A stretch of 64,000 nt of DNA from Effrenium voratum. Taxonomy: Eukaryota; Sar; Dinophyceae; Suessiales; Symbiodiniaceae. Within the stretch, counting starts at the first letter, position 1. Each line of letters starts with the position of its first letter. Below are positions 55,522-64,000 of the stretch, piece after piece. The stretch covers positions 157,451 to 221,450 of the forward strand of contig CAUJNA010000470.1 in NCBI GenBank assembly GCA_963377175.1. Reading direction: 5' to 3'. The translations under genes were made by a program, and so were the position numbers. Below the pieces are notes generated by a model, which was given only the letters and a program-made list of their open reading frames with translations, had not been told where the DNA came from and did no database searches.

Positions 55522-56861
55522 GGACTTTTTTCACATCGTACTGTACATTATTTTGCAGGAAAAACGTGATACTCCCATGTTCTCAACCTTCTCAGATTTT
55601 GACATCAGCAAAATCGAGGGGGATGTGAGGGAGGCGAATCACTTGATTCAAGTGATGCGATGTTTACATCTTGAGAGAGTGTGAGTCTTCCCTCCAATCT
55701 GCGGCAGGTCTTCAACCTGTTTGAAACATATTCCTGTCTCGGCTGGCTGGGGCTTTGCAATGCATGGTTCCAGACGATCCTGAAAGGGTCCACTTTAGAC
55801 ATCGGCTAGCAGTTTGCTGACGAATTTCAGGAGGGCAAGAAACTCACATCAAGCAACTGGGTCAAGTTGGAAACCTGTTGGACAGAAGGAGTGTGCCTTT
55901 GCTCTTGAAGGGGCACAGCCAATCTGACTTGGTTTACTCAGCAATTGCAAGCCTGTCCATGATAGCTGTTCATATATTGGTTAGCGCCAAAGTGGTTGTG
56001 TTCTCAAGCAACGGCAAACGACTCAAGTTGTGTTGGTGGGGCTTTCTTTTGCTGAACATGACTGCTTCGTCACTGTGTACATTCCCTAGAAGTCATGTTT
56101 CCAGAGACCTAGACTTGGCGCGTAGGTCGGCAGGTCCCTTCGTTTTCAGCAGAGAACCGGAAGATGGACCGGTCCCGACTCCCTTGGCGATGCACTGAAA
56201 TTCAAGGCTGCTGCCAGGCGCGGAAGCAGCCAAGGCTTGCCACCAGCGATACGAGGGCCCGGCTTTTCTCGCGGGGTTTGAAGCTCGGATGGCGTCATGT
56301 CAAGTTCCAAACGGTGCCCCTGGTCCAGGACTTGTTTAAACACCAAGCCCCTGGTCCACTTAGGAAAAAATGAGGTTCTGCAAATCATGGTTAAGCTTTT
56401 GTTTACACATTGGGGCTGCACACCCTTGGTTTAAGCCAAACGGCCATGCCTTTGCTGCGCCCTAAGGTTCAACTTGATACTTTTCTCGGACCATTTGTTA
56501 AAGGTTCGCAGTATGAGCATTTGATTCATTGGGGCCAGGTGGTTGCAGCTCAGTTAAGAAACCTTCTGAATACCAAAGAGTGATGAGAAGGCCAAAGGCT
56601 GAGCTTTGGCTGCTGGGGTAGAAAGCACTCTTGTCTTCCCGAAAGCTGACCTGGAACCCCAAACACCCATACGCGGGCGATCCTGTTTGGGTTCCAAGAA
56701 TTTGAAGTCAATTTGCACGAGAGTAACCGTAAAACATAATTAAACGCTGATGGCTGAGCCCCTACACAGGCCAAAGTTGGGCGCCGGGGAGCGTCATTTG
56801 ATTGCTCGCGCAATGCTCAGCAAAACAAGGCGCAGGGGGGCAGAAAGGATGGGGATCGTTT

Positions 56862-56938
56862 CAGTCAGTGTCTGTGTGTGTGTGTGTCTGTGTGTGTGTG
56901 TGTGTGTTTCTGTGTCTGTGTCTGTGTGTGTGTGTGTG

Positions 56939-56983
<45 letters not shown>

Positions 56984-58204
56984 CTGTGTGTGTGTGTGTG
57001 TCTGTGTGTGTGTGTGTGCGTCTGTGTGTCTGTGTGTCTCTGTGTGTCTCTGTGTGTCTGTCTGTGTCTGTGTGTCTGTGTGTGTGTGTCTGTGTGTGTG
57101 TGTGTCTGTTTGTCTGTGTCTGTGTCTGTGTGTGTGTGTGTCTGTCTGTCCGTGTCTCTGTGTCTTTGTGTCTCTGTGTCTCTGTGTCTGTGTGTGTCTG
57201 TGTGTGTGTGTGTCTGTGTTGTGTGTCTCTGTGTGTCTCTCTCAGTGTGTGTCTCTCTGTGTGCGTCTCTCTGTCTGTGTGTCTCTGTGTGTGTGTGTGT
57301 GTCTCTGTGTGTGTGTCTCTGTGTGTGTGTCTGTGTGTGTGTGTGTCTCCCTGTGTGTGTGTGTGTCTTTGTGTGTCTGTGTCTCTGTGTGTCTGTGTCT
57401 CTGTGTGTGTCTCTGTGTGTGTGTCTCTGTGTGTGTCTCTGTGTGTGTCTTTGTGCGTGTCTCTGTGTGTTTGTGTGTCTGTCTGTGTGTTTGTGTGTCT
57501 GTGTGTCTGTGTGTCTGTCTGGCTGTCTGTCTGGCTGTCTGTCTGGCTGTTTGTCTGTTTGTTTGTCTGTCTGTCTGTCTGTGTCTGTCTGTCTGTGTCT
57601 GTGTCTCTGTGTCTCTGTGTCTCTCTCTGTGTCTCTCTCTCTCTCTCTCTCTCTGTGTCTCTCTCTGTGTCTCTCTCTGTGTCTCTCTCTGTGTCTCTCT
57701 CTGTGTCTCTCTCTGTGTCTCTGTGTGTCTCTCTGTGTCTCTCTGTGTCTGTCAGTGTCTCTGTGTCTGTGTGTGTGTGTGTGTCTGCGTGTGTGTGTCT
57801 GTGTGTGTGTGTGTGTCTGTGTGTGTGTGTGTGTCTGTGTGTGTGTGTGTCTGTGTGTGTGTGTGTGTCTGTGTGTGTGTGTGTCTGTGTGTGTGTGTCT
57901 GTGTCTGTGTGTGCGTGTGTGTCTGTGTGTGTGTGTGTCTGTGTGTGTGTGTGTGTCTGTGTGTCTGTGTGTCTGTTTGTGTGTGTGTGTGTGTGTTTGT
58001 GTGTGTGTGTCTGTGTGTGTGTCTGTCTGTGTCTCTGTGTCTCTGTGTCTTTGTGTCTCTGTGTCTCTGTGTCTCTGTGTCTCTGTGTCTCTGTGTCTCT
58101 GTGTGTCTGTGTCTCTGTGTCTCTGTGTCTCTGTGTCTCTGTGTCTGTGTTTGTGTCTGCGAGTGTGTCTGTGAGTGTTTGTGTGTGTGTCAGTCAGTCA
58201 GTCA
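56862..58204. repeat. 1.3-kb TG/TC-rich satellite-like array
   Basis: Continuous tgtgtgtc, tgtctctg and related units with almost no A on the + strand. It ends in cagtcagtcagtcag. All three + frames are open for 455-474 codons (Val/Cys/Ser/Leu only), which is a property of the repeat, not a gene. Confidence 0.97.
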
Positions 58205-58492
58205 GTCTTAGTGTCAGCGCTTGCGCTTGCTTGCTCAAGCTGTAGTGAAGCTGGTCGAGGCTGCGAGAGTTGCACTTGCACTTATTACACTCCAGACAAA
58301 AGAATGACAGTGCGACAAACCTCGCTCTTTGTCAAAGATCAAGCCCATGTTGGACCATGGAGAAGCCTCGTGCATTTGCCAGGGCAGGCGCGCTTTACAA
58401 ACATTCTTTCGAGGAGTGACTTTCACAAGCTGAATCAGTCAGCCAGGCCAGGTTCCAATTGTCATCCGTTTGGTCTTTGCTTCCGTGACGCC

Positions 58493-58590
58493 ATGAGCAC
58501 ACGCACCTCGGCCGTGCCGGATGACTTCCCGCACTTCGCCGCGTGGTGTGCCGATGCCCAAACCTGTGTGATGCGCGCACACCTTTTTGC
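58493..58590 (+). CDS. Weak candidate for a first exon
   Basis: GC-rich island with an ATG and MSTRTSAVPDDFPHFAAWCA, then DAQTCVMRAH. No acceptor just upstream, so a 5' exon is possible. No family recognised. Confidence 0.3.
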
Positions 58591-59159
58591 TTGGCTTTGC
58601 CTCTCCTCAGCCAGTTGGTCCATTGGTTGGCTCATGATGCGTTGGTTTCGCTAGTTGTGTGGATTTTCTGCTCGGATCGCAGGGTAGTTGGTTGCTTGAT
58701 TGCCTCAAAACATAGCACTCAGCTAAAGCATCCCCCTCAGCCAAGCAATTTACGCCTGCAAAGCATCCGTCCAGCGCATTGCTCTGCCCCAAGCGTTCGA
58801 TCTGGCATTGTAAACAACTATGTTAAAAACACGGCAGCGTCTTGAGTGCATATATGTTGACGTTGTGGACATGCATTTTGTTTAAAGTTTGTGGGGTTGC
58901 GTCTGGTTCACGGCCCAACCATGGCGGGGGAACCAGCACAGCAATTGGCCGGTTTTCTTCTGAATGAGTCGTCAAACGCAATTTGAAGGGTTCCAAATTT
59001 TGGACATTGACATAGGTGTTGGTTCACTTGTCCTTGGCTATGGGGGTGGATTGTGATTCAAGGTTCACGCAGAACGTGCGCATCGCCCCCGACCCGAGCA
59101 CAGCGTTGTGAATCCTTGACGCCAGTAATTCAAACTTGGCTTTCACCCCAGTCCGCCAG

Positions 59160-59247
59160 GTATGGCCGCGTGCCCGGCTTCGAGCACGCACAGGTGAGAG
59201 CCAAGGTCGGAGACTGGAGAATCCGGGAAGCTGCAGACCTGGATTAG
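59160..59247 (+). CDS. Possible terminal exon
   Basis: After CCGCCAG and one base the frame reads YGRVPGFEHAQVRAKVGDWR, then IREAADLD and TAG at 59245-59247. A CAG|GTGAGA donor inside (after HAQ) is an alternative. Composition looks coding; function unknown. Confidence 0.4.
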
Positions 59248-60340
59248 ATGTACGTGTAGATAGATATTATCCATAGTAACTATACATGTTGTTTGGTTGA
59301 ACATTCCCAAAGTACCAAGCTGAACCCGCATGAATGAAGCCCGGTAAGAGTCTGGATGTCGCAGCTATTTGCGAAGCCCGACCACCCCAGTATGTGTGAA
59401 TGAGTTGGATCGGTTTTGGGGATAGATAGGCTTGGGCAAGATCGGCGGGGACGGCACTGAAGGATTCCTGAAAAACTAGCCTGAAGAACACGATTGCCCA
59501 AACAGTTATTCAGACATGGTTCACAAGGTTGTTGCCTTTCTGCACCTGGAAGTCGCAGGGTTTGAGTCCATCCGTGACTGTGATTGGAAAGTGTGGGGTC
59601 ATTCTTGGGACTGAACTTCTCCAAAAAGACTTGGCCAGGTTTTCTTTGGAACACCAGATTACCAAATCTGCGAAGCGAAGCACTCGAACTGAACCTCACC
59701 CTCCTCCGGGTTCTTCGACAAAAAGAAGCCTGTGGCGATTTTAAAGTGACTGAGATGGGCGAGTTGTGGCGACCTCACCTATGAACTCTAGTTCCATTCA
59801 CTCGCTGATTTACAACACCCTGGTGATGTTTACACCTTTTTTTTGGCTCACTCCTGGCCTTCCTCTCTGAGAGTCAGTCCATAGCCTTTCAATGAATGGA
59901 GAAAGGGCTCAACTGATTTGGCCAGGCCTTAAACAGGGTCGAACAACCAACTCCTGGTCGGCTTCCAAGAGAAACAAACACAAGGTTGTTTAAAAGACAG
60001 TAGCTGTCCGTTCTTCAAAGGCTTGGCCCAACTCTCCCAATAATGAGCAAATGAGCATTGGCTCATTCAGGACTTCCATTGCCGTGACCAAGTCTTTCAT
60101 CTCCGTCAGCTGGTGGATGCAAGGCCTGCGCGCTGAATTACCCAGCTGTATAGGCCCCTCTGGAGGTTACTTTTGAGAGTCACTCAATTTGCGAGGTTGA
60201 TGAATCCAGGGTCGATGGGGTCCAAACCCCAATGTCCCATCAAGTTGGCCCCAGAAGTCTCCGCCGTTTGCGCATCAGATTGACAATCAAAACCGGGTAA
60301 TGCTCGGCACGCCATCAATGGGTGCGGCAAGACGCCTTGA

Positions 60341-61276
60341 ATGGCGTTCAATCTGAAGCGACTGAGTGGAGCGCTGCGTGCTAAGGCGTCTGTCGCCACT
60401 TTGACTTTCACGGCCATATGCTCATGGGGAGCGCTGATGGGCGGGCGTGTGCCCACGCTCAAGGAAAGACAAGCCTTCTTTGAAGCCTTCCGGAGGGCAG
60501 TGAAAGGAGGTCCCGCAAAGGGAGACCGCAGCGCGAGGCCCCTTCAGCAACTGCTGATTTTAGGACACGGCAGCGACCTGCTCTACCTTGGAGCGCAGAA
60601 GCTGCTGAAGGCAATTGGCCGCTGGGCCGACCACGCACGGGCCGGAGGTAGGCCCCCGACACAGCACCGGGTTTGCCGGACTAGGTATGCCCGGGCCCTT
60701 CAGAAATGCCTCGACCACTGGGGTTGGACCCCAGTGCCGGGGCAATGGGCAGCTTGGAGACAAGGCAGGCAGGTGCTGGATCTTCAGGCCAGCTACAAGG
60801 ATAGGGAAAAGGCCTTTCATGATTTGAGAAGCGCATGGAGGTGTACACGCTTGGAGGAGTGGTTGAAATCTCCCAGGCGCGACGCGATCCTGGCCCGGCA
60901 GGAGCGAGTCCGCGCCACGGTTGGGCTTGTGGACAGGCTTCGTAAGCTGGCTTCTGTGCTTCCCGGACACGCGGTTTCGTGCATGTGCGGGGGCATGAGC
61001 ACGGACGCAAAGTGGACACCCCGAGGCCCACAGAGATTGACCTGTGAATGCTGCGGATTGGCAGTTGTGCCTTCTGTGGATCACGTGTTTTGGGTCTGCT
61101 GCGCGTTTGCGGAACTGCGGGCGCAAACTCCAAGGCCAGTCTCCATGCTTGCCGCCCGTGTGGGGTGGACTCAGAACCCCGACGGTGGGGAAATAGAAAG
61201 ACTCATGATGATGGGTCGGATCCGTCATGACGAAGTGAAATCCCGGAAAAACAGATTTTCGTGGACCATGGACTAG
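60341..61276 (+). CDS. C-terminal part of a LINE-type ORF2 with Zn-binding motif
   Basis: 311 residues from the first ATG after a stop at 60338; the true frame was longer. It contains C235-x2-C238-x9-H248-x4-C253, the zinc motif found at the C-terminus of many non-LTR reverse transcriptases (zf-RVT), preceded by CMC at 214-216, and a long basic helical region. RT and endonuclease are missing. The ORF is intact over its length and ends at TAG 61274. A host gene is unlikely, but a search for the full element would settle it. Confidence 0.6.
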   Translation: MAFNLKRLSGALRAKASVATLTFTAICSWGALMGGRVPTLKERQAFFEAFRRAVKGGPAKGDRSARPLQQLLILGHGSDLLYLGAQKLLKAIGRWADHARAGGRPPTQHRVCRTRYARALQKCLDHWGWTPVPGQWAAWRQGRQVLDLQASYKDREKAFHDLRSAWRCTRLEEWLKSPRRDAILARQERVRATVGLVDRLRKLASVLPGHAVSCMCGGMSTDAKWTPRGPQRLTCECCGLAVVPSVDHVFWVCCAFAELRAQTPRPVSMLAARVGWTQNPDGGEIERLMMMGRIRHDEVKSRKNRFSWTMD

Positions 61277-61351
61277 CCGTGGTGCGCCTGCTTGCCTGAC
61301 TAACACGGTCAGGACAATGCATGGCACTAAGGTACCTCCACTGTACCACGG
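61277..61351 (+). other. Stem-loops in the LINE 3' UTR
   Basis: CCTGAC/GTCAGG (61295-61313, 7-base loop) and GGTAC/GTACC (61331-61347) lie inside CCGTGGT (61277) pairing with ACCACGG (61345-61351). The last two overlap and are alternatives. LINE RTs often recognise such 3' structures. Confidence 0.45.
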
Positions 61352-61566
61352 ACCTTTTATGTGCGGCACCCTTTTTGGTTTATTTGTCGTTTTGGCTGCT
61401 GCCTTTTTCGGCTCTTCGGTGTGGCTTGGATTCTGGGCTTTCCGGGGCTGGTTTTCGGGCTGGCTCCTTGGCTTGTTTTCCTTTTTCGCCACTCCGGTGG
61501 ACTGAACGCTGAGGTACCATCAGTACTTAGTACTTCGGTACGCTAAGGCACCACCGCCGCTGACGC

Positions 61567-61599
61567 GCTGCTGCTGCTGCTGCTACTACTGCTGCTGCA
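61567..61599. repeat. (CTG)n repeat with ACT variants
   Basis: Ten or so ctg/cta units downstream of the LINE, possibly its 3' tail. Confidence 0.85.
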
Positions 61600-62860
61600 G
61601 CCCTGTGCGTTGGCGGTTCCTCTCGCTGCTAACCCTGTGCAAGGTTGCGGCGATCCACACACACTGAGTGGAGCATGACCTTTGCCGTTGATTGGCCGGA
61701 TCTGAAGTGGAGTAGCGCGCAAGTCCCCAACCGTTGCATGCAGGAAAAAATGATCTCAAAGGTCAACGCCTTTTGAGCTCATCACCAATAAGTAGACCGA
61801 CCTGTCCGTTGCCTCCATTTCTTTGGTCAATTGTTCTAAGGCAGGAGCCTCGGACAGATCTGAAGATGCATACTTCAACAAAGGAGGGCCAATACAGTCT
61901 TTTTCATTATGGTCTTTTTAGTTGAAAAGATGCGCATTTGCTTGTATGTTTGATGAGTTGCTCCTTGCTGTGCACGGTTGCGTTTGAATAGTCGCTGATT
62001 GGATCTTTTCTCTTGGTGTCGAGCACCAAGATCCTTGTTTGAGGTAAGCCGTAAAGGTCTCTTCTCTTCTCTTCTCTTTGTTTGTTTTGCTGAGCGGGCT
62101 GGGGCTCTGGATACACCATGCGGGCAGGTACTACCTGAACTGGCACTACTCTGATGCTGCCGATGTCCTAGCCACGTTTGCAGGCGTTCCCTTGGTTGTT
62201 AAAATAGACACAAGTGCCAGTCTTTGAACAGGATACCAAAAAAGGCCCCTAATTCTGGCAATGGTTCTCGCAGAACAGAAACAAAGCCGCCCAAAAGACA
62301 CTGAGCTGCATTTGACTTGGTGAATGCCATTTGGCTTCAACACTTTGAGTAGTTCGGTCAGCCTTTCAAGGTAAACCTAAAGGAGAGCAACATTTCTTGG
62401 TGGGGATGTGGCGTGTTTTATGGCAATCGTTGAAGGGGACGCTGGGATTCCCCAAAAGGAAAGCCGTCTTCCAAACCCTGTGTTGTCAGCCTCCATGATT
62501 GTTGGAGAGAGGGTACCTTCCCTCTGCCAACCCCAGCACCCCGTGACCAAACCGCTGCTCAGGCTCCCTTCAACGCCATAAATACACCGTGCCACATCCT
62601 TCAGGGGTGCGGGAATCGAGCATGTCTGTGGTCACGCCGTTCAGCGAACCCCCACAAACACGATCGACTAACACACTGAACACTTGCCAGGGCCCGTTGC
62701 ATTCTGGCATCAGGTTTCAGACCATTTGTGAAGAAATCAAGAAAGGTAGGTTTCGGTGACGCTGCAGGAGTTCTAACAAATGAGTTCGATGCAATCTGGA
62801 TTGTCCTTTGCTGCCTATCCTTTTTTACAACCAGTCAAATGAAAATGTGTCTCCTGGAAG
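61600..62860. other. Region with no supported gene
   Basis: Nothing beyond a short tcttctcttctct run near 62058; no exon or repeat family recognised. Confidence 0.5.
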
Positions 62861-62947
62861 GATTCCTACGGCCCCACCGCCTACTTCACCGCGGCGGAAG
62901 AGTGGCTGCGATGCCGCCAGGGGCACCCAGCGCTCCGATTCGGAGAG
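62861..62947 (+). CDS. Well-delimited internal exon, unknown protein
   Basis: A GGAAG|G acceptor and GAG|GT donor enclose 29 codons, phase 0 at both ends, reading DSYGPTAYFTAAEEWLRCRQ and GHPALRFGE. The frame remains open for a further 50 codons. Codon bias is strong inside the island. No family recognised. Confidence 0.5.
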
Positions 62948-64000
62948 GTCGAAACCAGAAAATCTTCAGTCAGACTCCAGGTTAACAAGCCTCTTAGACG
63001 ATTTGTTGACGCTCTCCTTAAGGAAATCTACCGTTGTTCTCCAGCGTTCCCCAGTTCCCTCGTCAAGGGCTGCTCGCGCAACTGCTTCCTGTTCATCTCC
63101 CTTTGAACAGAACGACAAGCGCCACAAGGGGTTCTATGCTCATTTCGTTGTTCCCAGTGCTGTGATTCCTGACCTCCCAATTGAAATGCTGAACTCGTGC
63201 ATGGGAAGAAACCCTGCGTCAAAGGTTTTCCGGACACAGTTTTGGCATTCCTTGGGCGTGAGGAAGGAACACCATGTGTTCGCGATTTGGGGATGAAAAC
63301 CACCTAGACGAGGTGCCCATGTTTGGAACACAGAAGAGTCGATTGAGGGGATGGACATCGAATCTTGATTCGGAATGGCTCATTTGTCCAAAGCGAATTG
63401 ACCTTGTAGCGTGTTGGCTTTCCAGCTCTGAGCAACGTTCAAACGGCGCCCCAAAGGTTAGCCCTTGAGCTCCATGTCTTGTGGACATGGCAGAATGTCC
63501 ACGGACGTGTGAGATGTCGTCAGTTCGCGAGTGAGGCACTCTCTAAGAGTTACGCTCGCGATGCCCGGCAAAGAAAGTCTCCAACTTTGGTGCCTTCCAA
63601 GAGGACTGGCAACTGAGTGCTTTGGCCACTGGCTTTTGGCTCATTTCAATTGCTAATGGCTGACCCTCTGAATTTCTTCTTGTTGGACCCTGAAAAGGTG
63701 CGGAAATCCTGTTTTGCAGTAGTTTACTTCGGGCATCCCTTTGTTCCCAAACAATCCAGGTCAAAGAGACAAAGATAAATCCTGATTCGTCTTTCAAAAT
63801 GAGCGCCTAACTTCAGAATTCCAACCCAAAAGCAGGCATGTCCAAGATCCCCGTGAGGTTCTGCCGGTTGCCATACCAAAGCAGTGTGAAGAAAGACAGG
63901 TCATCAACCTTGGAGCGCCGCCACATCCCCTTTGCTGAGGAGGGGGAAGCATGCTTTGGATCTCATTGCTAGGCTCAAGTCACCTGTTTGCCCTTCAAGG
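62948..64000. other. Region with no further supported gene
   Basis: Open frames on both strands at 63.0-63.5 kb lack splice signals and typical codon bias. Nothing recognised. Confidence 0.45.

Larger units (their letters stand above)
60300..61600 (+). mobile_element. 5'-truncated non-LTR retrotransposon
   Basis: Only the C-terminal part of the ORF, a 3' UTR with small stem-loops and a CTG-type repeat at the 3' side remain. The 5' truncation point is not exact; in-frame stops lie just before 60341. Confidence 0.6.

Noticed and set aside
56750..58245. Three overlapping ORFs of 455-474 codons
   Set aside because: They translate a TG/TC repeat that simply lacks stop codons; only a few residue types occur.
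1..64000. tRNA, rRNA, spliced-leader RNA genes or CRISPR arrays
   Set aside because: I looked for conserved tRNA boxes, rRNA cores, the dinoflagellate spliced leader and regularly spaced repeats and saw none.

Overview
The window looks like nuclear DNA of a dinoflagellate. No single gene proves this; several features together point to it. Very short GC-rich coding islands (about 50-180 bases) are separated by introns of about 0.2 to 2 kb. Candidate exons are flanked by AG|G acceptors and by GC, GT or occasional GA donors. Every exon I can support lies on the + strand. Simple repeats are abundant, and there is a tyrosine-recombinase retrotransposon whose polyprotein carries a cytosine-C5 DNA methyltransferase, a combination described from dinoflagellates. 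I could not run a database search, so the species is unknown.

Layout. 1-5.7 kb: the 3' part of a coiled-coil gene, possibly ending at 5733. About 8-24.6 kb: scattered exons that may belong to one or more genes, the last being a recognisable OTU-family cysteine protease with its stop at 24616. 26.2-39.4 kb: the best-resolved gene, seven small phase-0 exons (54, 54, 57, 51, 90, 60 and 75 nt) coding for a charged coiled coil and ending at 39437. 41-48 kb: further coiled-coil-type exons. 48-59 kb: mostly non-coding and low-complexity DNA, including a 1.3-kb TG/TC array at 56.9-58.2 kb. 60.3-61.6 kb: the 3' end of a non-LTR retrotransposon. 62.9 kb: one more well-delimited exon.

The central object is a complete 7.5-kb Ngaro/DIRS-type retrotransposon (26975-34484) inside the second intron seen of the 26-39 kb gene, on the same strand. 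It has split direct repeats in the order A1-ORFs-B1-A2-B2, with A of 63 bp and B of 296 bp and no mismatch seen. Four ORFs run in tandem: a Zn-motif and Arg/Ser-rich protein; a Gag-like basic protein; a 1157-residue RT/RNase H protein with a full C5-methyltransferase inserted between the first and second catalytic residues of RNase H; and a tyrosine recombinase. ORF2/ORF3 and ORF3/ORF4 are joined by overlapping stop/start codons (TGATG and ATGA). The B1/A2 junction lies between inverted arms that look like a recombinase site, and each B repeat carries two strong hairpins. All four ORFs are open, so the copy may be recent and possibly competent.

Several short interspersed repeats (a 60-bp foldback, a family of about 100 bp in three copies, and others) lie in the presumed introns. 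Exon boundaries are read by eye from splice motifs and reading phase and need transcript evidence.
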